Assembly: GCA_958295495.1 (NCBI GenBank)
Contig: OY282352.1
Coordinates: forward strand, 2,604,001 to 2,668,000
Source of the DNA: an uncultured Latescibacterota bacterium
Lineage (GTDB): Bacteria; Latescibacterota; UBA2968; UBA8231
Length of the DNA: 64,000 nucleotides
Reading direction: 5' to 3'
The notes under the pieces were generated by a model that was not told the origin of the DNA, did no database searches, and saw only the letters and a list, made by a program, of their open reading frames with translations. Positions 31,204 through 40,169 of this stretch are shown here, in pieces. The position numbers were made by a program, and so were the translations under genes. Each line of letters opens with the position of its first letter. Positions within the stretch are counted from its first letter, which is position 1.

Positions 31204-33039
31204 ATGCCGAAAGTTAGAATGTCCGTAGTGGTCGCTTGGTTGGGTATTTGCGTCGTCGGCCATGCCGCTGCTGAGGAAGGGACGTGGGAGGTGGTGCAGA
31301 AAATCCTCATGAGTACCAAGGATATCGTCGTGCTCGACGGCACCGAGAAGGTGCCGCTGCGCTACGGGGGAGGCGAAGTGCCAACCCACGGCGACTGGAT
31401 GGTGCGCCACATGCTGTCCGACCCCGAAAAACTCAACCCGTACACCTCCAGCGATGCCAGTGCTAGCCAGGTGCTGGGGCATATCTTTGAGAGCCTGCTC
31501 GAGGCCGACCATGATCCGCCGTACAACCTACGGGGTTGGGTGGCCGTCGGCTATCCAGAGATTGCTGCGGACAAACTCACATACACGTTTGAGTTGCGCG
31601 ACGGGGTTTACTTCTCAGACGGCAAGCCGCTGACGGCCGCGGACATCGTATTCAGCATGAAGGTCGTCCACAACCCCCAAGTGTTAGCTCCGCATCTGCG
31701 CAACTACTATGCTACCGTCCAAGAGGTGCAGATCGTGGGGACCAACAAGATCCGCTTCCTTTGCCGCGAGCCGTACTTCCGCAACGACCTGATTTTGGGC
31801 CGCCTTTCCATCCTGCCCAAGCATTTCTACGACCCGGAGGGGCTGATGGACCCCGTCGAGTTCAAGAGCTTGGTGGATGGCTCTTGGGAGGCGGGTCCGC
31901 ACCAGGAACGGGTTGAGCGCTTTGCCAAACAGTTCAACCAAAATTTCAATCGCAAGGTCCTCGGGTCGGGGCCATACGTGATTGAAGATCCAGAGCGCGA
32001 TTTGGTCACTCAGCAGAAGGTGGTGCTGACGCGGCATGCAAACTACTGGGGTCGGGACGTGGAGGGAATGCTGCCTCCCGGCTTTGTCGATAAGATCGTC
32101 TTTAACATCATCAACAATACCGACGCGGCATTCATCGAGTTGACCAACGGCCACCTCGACTACCACGGTCTGCGCCCTTTGGAGTTCAAGGAAAAGAGTT
32201 GGTCCGACGACTTTAACCGCCACTTTCTCAAAGGCGTTAGCTACTCCAGCGGCTATATGTACATAGGGTGGAACAACAACCATCCGATCTTCGGCGACAA
32301 GCGAGTGCGCCAAGCCATGACCTATTTGACCGACCGCGAGGGCATGGTGGAGAACATCATGTTTGGCTTGGCCGAGACGGTGGAGGGGCCGATCAACAAG
32401 TTCCGCCCCGAATACAACCACGACCTCGCGCCGTACAATTATGATCCCGACCGCGCCCTCGACCTGCTCGCGGAGGCTGGCTGGGCGGACGCCGACGAGG
32501 ACGGCATTCTCGACAAGACCATCGATGGGGAGTTGGTGCCATTTCGCTTTGAGATATTAGTCAACTCGGGCAACCAGATCCGCAAGGACATCGCCCTAAC
32601 GGTCCAATACGAGTTGCAAGATATCGGCATTGACTGCCAAGTGCGCGAGCTAGACTGGTCGATCTTTCTGCAAAAGGTCAAGGGCAAGGATTTCGACGCC
32701 ATGGTGTTGGGGTGGACCGGCAGCTTGCGCTTTGCTCCCGACGGCTACCAGATCTGGCATTCCTCGCAGACAGTAGAGAACGGCTCCAATGCGGTGAGCT
32801 TCATCAACGCCGAGGTTGATCAGATTTTGGAGGATTATCGCCGCGAGTTCGATATGGAAAGGCGCATCGAGCTCTACCGCCGCTTCCAAGAGATCCTACA
32901 CGAGGAACAGCCGTACACCTTCATGTGGAAGCCGCGCACTGCCCAAGCCTACAGCCGGCGCTTCAGTGGCGTCACTTGGTATCCCCCCGGTGTCCGCTTG
33001 CAAGACTGGTGGGTCGCGCAGGAAGAGCAGATGTACTAA
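31204..33039 (+). CDS. Peptide/nickel-type ABC transporter substrate-binding protein
   Basis: A 611-residue extracytoplasmic solute-binding protein of the SBP_bac_5 (DppA/OppA) family with a signal peptide to about residue 24. 'LNPYTSSDASASQVLGHIFE' is the typical N-terminal fold, 'YTFELRDGVYFSDGKPLTAADIVFS' in shorter form marks domain I ('DGKPLTAADIVFS'), and 'VRQAMTYLTDREGMVENI' the middle. It is longer than most DppA proteins (about 530 residues). GAAGGGA is absent, but AAGGAG lies 8 bases before ATG 31204. Matching permease genes lie about 16 kb downstream on the same strand. No ATPase of this branch is in the window. The ligand is unknown. Confidence 0.85.
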   Translation: MPKVRMSVVVAWLGICVVGHAAAEEGTWEVVQKILMSTKDIVVLDGTEKVPLRYGGGEVPTHGDWMVRHMLSDPEKLNPYTSSDASASQVLGHIFESLLEADHDPPYNLRGWVAVGYPEIAADKLTYTFELRDGVYFSDGKPLTAADIVFSMKVVHNPQVLAPHLRNYYATVQEVQIVGTNKIRFLCREPYFRNDLILGRLSILPKHFYDPEGLMDPVEFKSLVDGSWEAGPHQERVERFAKQFNQNFNRKVLGSGPYVIEDPERDLVTQQKVVLTRHANYWGRDVEGMLPPGFVDKIVFNIINNTDAAFIELTNGHLDYHGLRPLEFKEKSWSDDFNRHFLKGVSYSSGYMYIGWNNNHPIFGDKRVRQAMTYLTDREGMVENIMFGLAETVEGPINKFRPEYNHDLAPYNYDPDRALDLLAEAGWADADEDGILDKTIDGELVPFRFEILVNSGNQIRKDIALTVQYELQDIGIDCQVRELDWSIFLQKVKGKDFDAMVLGWTGSLRFAPDGYQIWHSSQTVENGSNAVSFINAEVDQILEDYRREFDMERRIELYRRFQEILHEEQPYTFMWKPRTAQAYSRRFSGVTWYPPGVRLQDWWVAQEEQMY

Positions 33040-33051
33040 TAGGGCGCGTCC

Positions 33052-33468
33052 GTGTCCTCCGCAGACGCCCTCCGCTGGGAGAGCCACCCCCTGCGCCGGG
33101 AGAAGCCGGCCAAGTCCATGCTGCTGATCGCGCTCATCGTCGCTTCCGCAGCGGCCGCAGCTTTTGGTTTTGAGCATTGGTTTTACGGGGTGTTTTCACT
33201 AGGAGCATTGACCGTCTCGCTGTCGCGCTATTTCTTTCCTACGCGCTACGCGCTCGACGGCGAGGGAATCGGCAGCGAACACCTCGGCCTTAAACAGCGC
33301 CGTTCTTGGGCGGAATTCCGTCGAGTAGAAGAGCATCGGGACGGCATTTTCTTATGTCCGTCCGTCCGTCCGGGTCGGCTGGATTCCTTTCGCGGCGTTT
33401 TTTTGCGCTTCAACCAAAACCGCACAGAGGTTGTGCGTTTCGTCCGGTGCCATGTTCCGAGTCAATAG
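33052..33468 (+). CDS. Small membrane protein with a bacterial PH-like domain
   Basis: A 138-residue protein: a polar N-terminus, two adjacent membrane spans (about 23-41 and 45-60), then about 75 residues of strand-rich sequence ('PTRYALDGEGIGSEHLGLKQ', 'SWAEFRRVEEHRDGIFLCP'). This resembles the bPH-type domains that follow a two-helix hairpin in many small bacterial membrane proteins. The start is GTG 33052, 12 bases after the binding-protein gene. It overlaps the next gene by 17 bases, so it belongs to the following cluster. Function is unknown; a scaffold or membrane-tethering role is a guess. Confidence 0.6.
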   Translation: MSSADALRWESHPLRREKPAKSMLLIALIVASAAAAAFGFEHWFYGVFSLGALTVSLSRYFFPTRYALDGEGIGSEHLGLKQRRSWAEFRRVEEHRDGIFLCPSVRPGRLDSFRGVFLRFNQNRTEVVRFVRCHVPSQ

Positions 33469-33787
33469 CTTAAAAGCGCGGTGGCGGTACGCTTTTGCCT
33501 TTGAAGACCCAGCGGCGAGTTGGTCTGAGGACGAGTGCGCGCTGGCCGAGCGGCTGGCCGAGTTTATCGTGAGTCGCCGCATGGGAGCGGCCGCGTCCAT
33601 GGCGTTGGAGGCTTGCCGCCCTCTCAACTTTTTGGGCAGCCAAGCCCTGACCTTTTTAGCCCCGTTTGCCACGCTGGTCTTTTCGCGCGACGAGTACCAG
33701 CGCTTTACGCGCATGTTGGAGCGACGCCAGAGCATAGACTTGCTCGCGGAGGCCATTGCCCAGCGCGAAAGCCAAAAGCATGGGTGA
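33452..33787 (+). CDS. Conserved small protein of unknown function in the MutL-like cluster
   Basis: A 111-residue helical protein. The segment 'MALEACRPLNFLGSQALTFL' (about 50-69) matches a pattern that I recall from small conserved hypothetical proteins in several phyla. The rest is charged and likely alpha-helical. The hydrophobic part is too short and interrupted to be a clear membrane span, so it may be a peripheral membrane protein. ATG 33452 lies inside the end of the preceding gene and its stop lies inside the start of the next, tight overlaps that point to co-translation with the neighbours. No function is known to me. Confidence 0.55.
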   Translation: MFRVNSLKARWRYAFAFEDPAASWSEDECALAERLAEFIVSRRMGAAASMALEACRPLNFLGSQALTFLAPFATLVFSRDEYQRFTRMLERRQSIDLLAEAIAQRESQKHG

Positions 33788-35561
33788 CCTCAACGTAGTT
33801 ATCGCCACCGACTGCGGCAGTACGACGACCAAGGCGATCCTGATCGAAAAGAAGGACGAAGGCTATCGCCAGACCTTTCGCGGCGAGGCCCCAACTACGG
33901 TCGAAGCCCCTTTTGAGGACGTCACCCGGGGAGTGCTCAACGCCATTCAAGAGGTAGAGGAGCTTTCCGGGCGGCAGATCCTCGATGGCGAGCGAATCAT
34001 CACCCCGGCAGACGGCGATGTCGGGGTTGATATTTACATCTCGACGAGCAGTGCCGGCGGCGGGTTGCAGATGGTGGTGGCCGGTGTGGTGCTGGCGATG
34101 ACTGGCGAGAGTGCCCAGCGCTGCGCCTTGGGTGCCGGGGCAATCGTCATGGACGCACTCGCTGCCAACGACGGGCGCTTGCCGCACGAAAAAATAGAGC
34201 GCATCCGCCAATTGCGCCCCGATATGGTGCTGCTGTCGGGCGGCACGGATGGCGGCACCGTCAGCCACGTGGTCGAGCTGGCCGAATTCATCAGCGCGGC
34301 CGATCCCAAGCCTCGCTTTGGCGCGGGTTTCAAACTGCCGGTTATTTTTGCGGGCAATGAGGACGCGCGCGAGGAGGTCGAAAAGGCACTGGGAGGCAAG
34401 ATGGCCCTAACCGTTACCGAGAATATCCGCCCAGTGCTCGAAGAGGAAAATCTGGACCCGGCGCGGCACGTCATTCACGACCTCTTTCTCGAACACGTCA
34501 TGGCGCAGGCGCCTGGCTACCGCAAGCTGATGGGCTGGACCGGCGCGCCGATTATGCCGACGCCTGGGGCGGTGGGCCAGATCGTGCAGACCATTGCCCG
34601 CCAGCAGGGAATTGACGTCGTTGGCGTGGATATCGGCGGGGCGACGACCGATGTGTTCAGCGTCTTCGACGGCGCGTTCAATCGCACGGTCAGTGCCAAT
34701 CTCGGCATGTCCTATAGCGTCTCTAACGTGCTGGCCGAAGCCGGCCTCGACCAGATCATGCGCTGGGTTCCTTTTGACATTGAGGAGGCCGACCTCCGCG
34801 ACCGGATCAAAAACAAGATGATCCGCCCGACGACTATCCCGCAGCTAATGCAGGAACTGCAAGTCGAGCAAGCCATTGCCCGCGAGGCCCTGCGCTTGGC
34901 CTTTGACCAGCACCGGGCGTTGGCGGTGGGGTTGAAGGGAGTGCAGAGCAAGCGCACGCTAGCCGATGTCTTTGAACAGGGTGCCACCGGCGAGAGTTTA
35001 GTCGAGATGATGGCGCTGGACATGCTAGTCGGCAGCGGTGGAGTGCTCTCGCACGCGCCCCGCCGCGAGCAGAGTTGCGCCATGCTCATAGATGCCTTCC
35101 AGCCCGAAGGCGTCACCTGCTTGGCGGTCGATAGCATCTTTATGATGCCTCACTTGGGGGTGCTCTCGACCGTTGACGAGCGGGCTGCGACCGAGGTTTT
35201 CGAGCGCGATTGCCTGATCTACTTGGGCACTTGCGTGGCCCCCGTCGGCGAGGGCAAGGGCGGCGAGGTCTGCCTCCGATACGAAATAGAACTGCCCAGC
35301 GGGCGTCAAACCGGCCAGTTAGAGGTCGGCCAGCTACAGTGGATGCCCTTGGCCGATGGCGAGGAGGTTGAAGTCGCGCTCCAGCCGGCGCGGCGTTGGG
35401 ATGTGGGGGCCGGCCCGGGGCAAGCCCTAAACGCGCGGGTGCGCGGCGGGGTCGTAGGGCTAGTGCTAGACGGCCGCGGGCGGCCCATCCAGATGGCGAC
35501 AGACCGCGATCGCCAGCGTCAGATAAGCGACTGGCAGCGGGCGTTAAACCTATACGAGTAG
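33780..35561 (+). CDS. MutL/GlmL-like ASKHA ATPase with C-terminal extension
   Basis: A 593-residue protein of the GlmL/MutL family (actin/Hsp70/hexokinase fold). The phosphate-1 loop is DCGSTTTKA (about 10-18), phosphate-2 is VDIGGATTDVFSV (about 282-294), and adenosine-loop-like 'LLSGGTDGGT' lies at about 153-162. The clostridial namesake reactivates adenosylcobalamin glutamate mutase, but no mutase subunit is encoded here. The last 110 residues are strand-rich ('RRWDVGAGPGQALNARV', 'GGVVGLVLDGRGRP') and exceed GlmL's usual 460. It overlaps the preceding stop by 8 bases and is followed after 3 bases by the next gene, so it belongs to a membrane-protein cluster. Its partner is inferred to be one of those proteins. 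Confidence 0.8.
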   Translation: MGDLNVVIATDCGSTTTKAILIEKKDEGYRQTFRGEAPTTVEAPFEDVTRGVLNAIQEVEELSGRQILDGERIITPADGDVGVDIYISTSSAGGGLQMVVAGVVLAMTGESAQRCALGAGAIVMDALAANDGRLPHEKIERIRQLRPDMVLLSGGTDGGTVSHVVELAEFISAADPKPRFGAGFKLPVIFAGNEDAREEVEKALGGKMALTVTENIRPVLEEENLDPARHVIHDLFLEHVMAQAPGYRKLMGWTGAPIMPTPGAVGQIVQTIARQQGIDVVGVDIGGATTDVFSVFDGAFNRTVSANLGMSYSVSNVLAEAGLDQIMRWVPFDIEEADLRDRIKNKMIRPTTIPQLMQELQVEQAIAREALRLAFDQHRALAVGLKGVQSKRTLADVFEQGATGESLVEMMALDMLVGSGGVLSHAPRREQSCAMLIDAFQPEGVTCLAVDSIFMMPHLGVLSTVDERAATEVFERDCLIYLGTCVAPVGEGKGGEVCLRYEIELPSGRQTGQLEVGQLQWMPLADGEEVEVALQPARRWDVGAGPGQALNARVRGGVVGLVLDGRGRPIQMATDRDRQRQISDWQRALNLYE

Positions 35562-35564
35562 CTC

Positions 35565-36680
35565 ATGGCCCACGCCTATACCCCTGGACTGCGCGTGACG
35601 CAACGCGCAGTCGTCCACAAAGAGCGGCGTTTGCCCCTCAAAGGCGAAGTTGTCGTCGAGCGCGGCCAAGCGGTGCGGCGAGACCAAGTTGTGGCCCGCA
35701 CCGAACTGCCGGGCGAGGTGGCGATCCTCAACTTGGTAAATCGCTTGGGCATCTCGCCGCAAGAGCTATCCGGCTACATGCTCAAAAAAGAGGGCGACCG
35801 AGTCGAAGCCGGCGAGCCGCTCGCCGAGACCAGGCCGTTTATTCGGTGGTTCAAGACCACGGTCGAAGCCCCGGTCAGTGGCACGGTCGAGAGCATTTCG
35901 CCGGTGACTGGGCAGGTGATGTTGCGCCAAGTGCCTAAGCCTGTTGAAGTGCTGGCGTACGTCGATGGGGTCGTAGAGGAAGTTTTTGCCGAGGAAGGCG
36001 TGCGCGTCGCAGCGCGAGGTGCTTATATCCAGGGCATTTTCGGCGTGGGGGGCGAGTGCTGGGGTGCTCTGCACTTGGCGGTTGCGGCCCCGGACGCCAT
36101 CGCCGGGCCGCTGGGCCCGGAAGTTGCGGGCAAAATTGCGGTGGTCGGCAGCCTGATTAGCGCGGATACCGTAGAACAGGCCCGGCAGGCGGGTGCCGTG
36201 GGGTTGATCGGCGGCGGCCTGCGCGACCGCGACTTGCGCGACCTGCTCGGCCGCGATTTGGGCGTGGCCATTACCGGCACCGAGCAAATCGGCCTGACGG
36301 TGGTAGCGACCGAGGGCTTTGGCCGCGTCGCCATAGCCCGCAAGACCTTTGATATTTTGCAAGTGTGCGCCGGCATGGATGCGTCTATGGCCGGCGCGAC
36401 CCAGATCCGCGCCGGTGTATTGCGGCCGGAGATTATCGTCCCCACAGCCACTGGCAAAGAGGAAGAAGCGGTGCGACCGGGCGTGGGCGGATTGCAGGTG
36501 GGCGATTTGTTGCGGGTGATTCGGATGCCCTTTTTTGGGCGCATTGGGCGCGTCAGTGACTTGCCGACTGAATTGCGCGAGGTAGAATCTGGGGCGCGGG
36601 TGCGGGTATTGGCCGTGGAGTTTGAAGACGGAGCGCAGGCGATAGTGCCGCGGGCGAATGTGGAGCTAATTGAGGTATAA
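35565..36680 (+). CDS. Barrel-sandwich-type protein of the MutL-like cluster
   Basis: A 371-residue soluble-looking protein with no signal peptide. Its N-terminal half resembles a biotinyl/lipoyl-like barrel-sandwich hybrid as in RnfC ('PLKGEVVVERGQAVRRDQV', 'VEAPVSGTVESISPVTGQV'), but with no obvious modified lysine in an MKM-type motif. The middle is Gly/Ala-rich alpha/beta ('AGAVGLIGGGLRDRDLRD'). The C-terminus carries a small strand domain like a KOW/NusG barrel ('FGRIGRVSDLPTELREVESG'). It starts 3 bases after the ATPase gene and its last 11 bases overlap the next frame. Role unknown: it may be an adaptor between the ATPase and the membrane proteins. Confidence 0.6.
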   Translation: MAHAYTPGLRVTQRAVVHKERRLPLKGEVVVERGQAVRRDQVVARTELPGEVAILNLVNRLGISPQELSGYMLKKEGDRVEAGEPLAETRPFIRWFKTTVEAPVSGTVESISPVTGQVMLRQVPKPVEVLAYVDGVVEEVFAEEGVRVAARGAYIQGIFGVGGECWGALHLAVAAPDAIAGPLGPEVAGKIAVVGSLISADTVEQARQAGAVGLIGGGLRDRDLRDLLGRDLGVAITGTEQIGLTVVATEGFGRVAIARKTFDILQVCAGMDASMAGATQIRAGVLRPEIIVPTATGKEEEAVRPGVGGLQVGDLLRVIRMPFFGRIGRVSDLPTELREVESGARVRVLAVEFEDGAQAIVPRANVELIEV

Positions 36681-36684
36681 GGGT

Positions 36685-37929
36685 ATGAGAGCAAAAAACT
36701 GGCTGTCTGCATTCGTCTTGGCTTGGCCGTTGGCGAGTGCGGCAGAAAATGCGGCCCAAGGACTCGGCGCGTTGCTGGCACCCCCTGTGCCGCCGATTGA
36801 GGTCCAAGCCTTCGACACGCCCAACGACGACGGAGGCAGCATTACACTGACTTGGCCGCGAGATCGTCAGGTCAGTGAAAATGCGATTTATCAGGTCGCC
36901 ATCGCCGACGCTCCCAGTGGGCCTTTTCGCGTCGCGGTCGAGGTTGCGGCAACAGAGAATTTGATGTCCGAGGCACCGGCGCTGTTTGGGCACGGGGCCG
37001 ATCTGGAGAATCGCCACTATGTCAATGTCGAGCAATTCGCCGGTGCGGGCGGTAAGACGCCGCTAGAAGACGGCAAGACGTATTACTTTCACGTCGATGT
37101 GCGATCGGCCGGGGGCGCGATTCGCGGCAAGGTGATCGTCAACGCCGAGTCCGCCGGCAATTTTTTTAATCGCGCCAAGACCAACAATCTGGTGTTGTGC
37201 CTCGTGTTCTCAGGGCTTATCATGGGCTACATTGGCATTGCGCGGCGGCGCGAACTCAAGATTCGCCGCATCGCCGGGTTAGAGGCACTCGACGAGGCGT
37301 TGGGACGGGCGACCGAGATGGGCAAGCCCGTGCTTTTCATTCACGGCCTGCGCGGCATGGACTCGATATCGACCATTGCCGCGGTCAATATCTTGGGCCG
37401 GGTCGCACGACGCACGGCCGAGTTCGAGACCGCGCTGCGGGTGGTGGCCCCGGATCCAGTGGTCATGTCCGTGAGCCAGGAGACGATGAAGGCATCTTAT
37501 GTGGAGGCCGGCCGGCCCCACGACTTCAACCCGGAGCACGTGTTCGTCGCCAGCACCGAGCAGTTTAGCTATGCGGCGGCGGTTGAAGGCATCATGGTGC
37601 GCGATCGGCCGGCGGCCCATCTCATGATGGGGTATTTCTACGCGGAGTCGCTGCTGTTGGCCGAGACCGGATCGACGATCGGGGCAATCCAGATCGCCGG
37701 TACGGATGCCTTCACCCAACTGCCTTTTTTTATTACCACTTGCGATTATACCCTGCTCGGGGAAGAGCTGTACGCGGCCAGTGCCTATCTGTCCGGTGAG
37801 CCGCGGATGCTGGGGACGCTCAAGGGCCAAGACATGGGCAAGGCCATTATTTTGGCCGTCTTGGTGGTGGGCACGATCTTAGCGACATGGGGGATGCCGC
37901 AGCTCACGCACGTGTTCACCCCGTACTGA
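36685..37929 (+). CDS. Membrane protein, DUF6754-like (fibronectin-like N-terminus, alpha/beta C-terminus)
   Basis: ATG 36685 gives 414 residues; an in-frame TTG start at 36670 would overlap the previous gene. It has an N-terminal signal-like helix (about 5-20), then a fibronectin type III-like domain ('GGSITLTWPRDRQV', 'YYFHVDVRSAGG'). A membrane span follows (about 172-190, 'LVLCLVFSGLIMGYIGI'), then an alpha/beta domain ('RIAGLEALDEALGRATEMGK', 'PVLFIHGLRG'), and a last span near 390-407. The domain after the first span would be cytoplasmic. I recall such proteins as DUF6754, but cannot confirm the name. Function unknown. The neighbours make it part of a membrane complex in my reading. Confidence 0.6.
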   Translation: MRAKNWLSAFVLAWPLASAAENAAQGLGALLAPPVPPIEVQAFDTPNDDGGSITLTWPRDRQVSENAIYQVAIADAPSGPFRVAVEVAATENLMSEAPALFGHGADLENRHYVNVEQFAGAGGKTPLEDGKTYYFHVDVRSAGGAIRGKVIVNAESAGNFFNRAKTNNLVLCLVFSGLIMGYIGIARRRELKIRRIAGLEALDEALGRATEMGKPVLFIHGLRGMDSISTIAAVNILGRVARRTAEFETALRVVAPDPVVMSVSQETMKASYVEAGRPHDFNPEHVFVASTEQFSYAAAVEGIMVRDRPAAHLMMGYFYAESLLLAETGSTIGAIQIAGTDAFTQLPFFITTCDYTLLGEELYAASAYLSGEPRMLGTLKGQDMGKAIILAVLVVGTILATWGMPQLTHVFTPY

Positions 37930-37938
37930 GGAGATGCC

Positions 37939-38595
37939 ATGTTGTTTTTCAGCCGCACCCTACCACTGGCTGTCGCCTTTGTCTTTGGCATACTCGGCAT
38001 TGCCATCTACTACATACCGCACGGCCAAGCCCAGAACTTCGAGCGGGAGATGTCGCTGTGGGTGCGGATCATTTTTGCTTTTTCCTACCTACTCGGGCTG
38101 TACAGCTTGCTCAACCTGCACTGGCAGCGCATCCGCCAACAGGTCGCCGGTTGGGGATATAGCTTCGTAGCTATTTTTAGCTTTGCGGTGATGATGTTTT
38201 TCGTGGCGTACAACGACGGCGAAGGGCCGTTTGCTCCGCAAGCCGGAGCCGGGGCCTACAAGTGGATATTCGACTACATTCACCTGCCCTGCGCCGGCAC
38301 CATGTTCTCGATTTTGGCCTTCTTCATTGCGTCAGCGGCCTACCGGACCTTCCGCGCCCGGACGCCCGAAGCCGCGCTTTTGCTCGTCGCCGCCGTAATC
38401 GTCATGCTGGGCCGGGTGCCCATCGGCCAGGAGCTGTCGGAGTTTTTCCCACAGGCGACCGATTGGCTGTTGAACGTGCCCAATTTGGCGGCCAAGCGCG
38501 GCATCCTGCTCGGGGTGTCCCTAGGGGCGATTGCGACCTCGCTGCGGATCATCTTCGGTATTGAGCGCGCTTACTTGGGTGGGGGAGATGAGTGA
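37939..38595 (+). CDS. Multi-pass membrane protein of the MutL-like cluster
   Basis: A 218-residue integral membrane protein with about six hydrophobic segments (near 5-22, 41-60, 73-92, 115-135, 145-163 and 185-205) and short loops. 'YNDGEGPFAPQAGAGAYKW' is a polar loop between spans 3 and 4. GAGG is 6 bases before ATG 37939, 9 bases after the previous stop. The stop overlaps the next start (TGATG). I do not recognise a transporter family, and no charged residues line up as an obvious channel. A second six-span protein occurs two genes later. Confidence 0.6.
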   Translation: MLFFSRTLPLAVAFVFGILGIAIYYIPHGQAQNFEREMSLWVRIIFAFSYLLGLYSLLNLHWQRIRQQVAGWGYSFVAIFSFAVMMFFVAYNDGEGPFAPQAGAGAYKWIFDYIHLPCAGTMFSILAFFIASAAYRTFRARTPEAALLLVAAVIVMLGRVPIGQELSEFFPQATDWLLNVPNLAAKRGILLGVSLGAIATSLRIIFGIERAYLGGGDE

Positions 38596-39410
38596 TGCAG
38601 ATAGATCGCCGCATCATCTTCGCGTTGGTTTTTCTCGGGGTGGTCGTGCCGCTATTGGTCGGGATGCACCTGCCGATCACGCTGACCCGGGAAGTGAAGG
38701 CCGTGTACGAACAGCTCGAAAAGCACGCTGCCGGGCAGGTGGTGCTGGTCTCCTTTTCTTATGGTGCCAGCACGGCCCCGGAGATGCAGCCCATGGCGCA
38801 GGCCGTGTTGCGCCACGCCTTCCGCCGAGACCTCAAGGTGGTTGCCATTTGTCTGTGGCCGGAAGCGACCGGCTTGGCCCAAGAGGTACTCGACGAAATG
38901 GCGACTGAATTCGACTTGGAGTACGGGGTGGATTACGCCTTTATGGGCTATAAGCCCGGGGCCTCTAGCGTCATCCTCAACATGGGGCACGACGTACACG
39001 GGGCGTTCCCAGAGGACAATTGGGGTGCGGCGATCGGGGAGTTGGAGCTGACGCGGAGATTGCACTCGCTGAGCGACTTCGATCTCGTCTTTGACTTGGG
39101 GGCCGGGGATTCGATTGAGTATTGGTGGATACCCTACGGGCAAGAGAAGTACGGCTTCCCCTTTGCCGCCGGCTGCACGGCGGTGATGGCCCCGGATCTC
39201 TACCCGTTTTTCAATTCCGGCCAACTCGTCGGCCTGCTCGGGGGCTTGGCCGGTGCCGCCGAATACGAGATCCTGATCGGCCACCCGGACAAGGCCAACA
39301 AGGGCATGTTCGCCCAGTCGGTGACGCACTTGATCATCGTCGCTTTCGTGATTTTTGGCAATGCCGCGTACTTTGCTGCTCGGCGGGGCCGATCGCAGCA
39401 GGGGAGCTAA
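38595..39410 (+). CDS. Two-span membrane protein with an alpha/beta domain
   Basis: A 271-residue protein with an N-terminal membrane anchor (about 7-27), a 200-residue alpha/beta domain ('GQVVLVSFSYGASTAPEM', 'GYKPGASSVILNMGHDVH'), and a C-terminal span (about 240-258) followed by a basic tail. Its second half reads like the C-terminal domain of the DUF6754-like protein two genes upstream: both have a Cys-containing strand, then LY(x)...SG(x)...G(x)LxG and a closing membrane span. A GTG at 38592 would add one residue; ATG 38595 is the simpler start. Function unknown. Confidence 0.6.
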   Translation: MQIDRRIIFALVFLGVVVPLLVGMHLPITLTREVKAVYEQLEKHAAGQVVLVSFSYGASTAPEMQPMAQAVLRHAFRRDLKVVAICLWPEATGLAQEVLDEMATEFDLEYGVDYAFMGYKPGASSVILNMGHDVHGAFPEDNWGAAIGELELTRRLHSLSDFDLVFDLGAGDSIEYWWIPYGQEKYGFPFAAGCTAVMAPDLYPFFNSGQLVGLLGGLAGAAEYEILIGHPDKANKGMFAQSVTHLIIVAFVIFGNAAYFAARRGRSQQGS

Positions 39411-39413
39411 GCC

Positions 39414-40127
39414 GTGCGCGATACCTATATTTTGCTGGGTTTTGTCGCGCTCTTTGCGGCCGTCAACATCGGTTTAGTCGCCAGCGGGACCTTGGCGGCG
39501 GACTGGACGGGTTTGGGCATCATTGTCGCGGCGGGCATGACCTTGGCGCTCTACAGCTTCCTCTACAAGGACAATCCGCTCTTCAAGTTTGCCGAGCACG
39601 TCTTCGTCGGCGTGGCGGCCGCCTACGTATTCGGCCAGTACTGGTATCCGACGCTTTACGGCGAGCTCGTCGCCGAATGGACCGATCCAAGGGAGGGGGA
39701 GACGCCCGATTGGTGGCTTTTGATGCCGACGGTGATCGGGCTTTTGATGTTGACGCGCTTTTCGCTGCGCTTGGGTTGGCTTAGCCGCTACGCCTTTGCC
39801 TTTTTCGTGGGGTTGAGTGCCGGTCTGACGATTCCCCGCTATATTTCTTCCTTTATCTTGGCCCAAGTCGAACCTACATTACAACCGCTAACTTGGAGTT
39901 GGGAAGGGCTCAATTTGCTGATCGTCCTAGTGGGGATCGTCGGGGTATTGGTTTATTTCTTCTTTTCCGTTGAGCACACTGGCACGGCGGGCCATATCTC
40001 CAAGGTGGGGATATGGTTTTTGATGGTCTCGTTTGGGGCTTCGTTTGGTTACACCATTATGGCGAGGGTTTCGCTGTTGATCGGGCGCGCGACCTTTCTC
40101 TTGGAAGACTGGCTGCACCTGATGTAA
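39414..40127 (+). CDS. Multi-pass membrane protein, last gene of the MutL-like cluster
   Basis: A 237-residue integral membrane protein with about six or seven hydrophobic segments (near 6-24, 30-49, 58-76, 100-118, 122-140, 168-186 and 203-220). 'YKDNPLFKFAEHVFVGVAAA' marks the loop entering span 3, a pattern that I associate with conserved hypothetical membrane proteins in this kind of cluster. The start is GTG 39414, 3 bases after the previous gene. Together with the 37939 protein it probably forms the membrane base of the complex. No catalytic motif is visible. Confidence 0.6.
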   Translation: MRDTYILLGFVALFAAVNIGLVASGTLAADWTGLGIIVAAGMTLALYSFLYKDNPLFKFAEHVFVGVAAAYVFGQYWYPTLYGELVAEWTDPREGETPDWWLLMPTVIGLLMLTRFSLRLGWLSRYAFAFFVGLSAGLTIPRYISSFILAQVEPTLQPLTWSWEGLNLLIVLVGIVGVLVYFFFSVEHTGTAGHISKVGIWFLMVSFGASFGYTIMARVSLLIGRATFLLEDWLHLM

Positions 40128-40169
40128 AGCGATATTGAGAACTACCTTACAAGGGAGGGATAGGGATAT

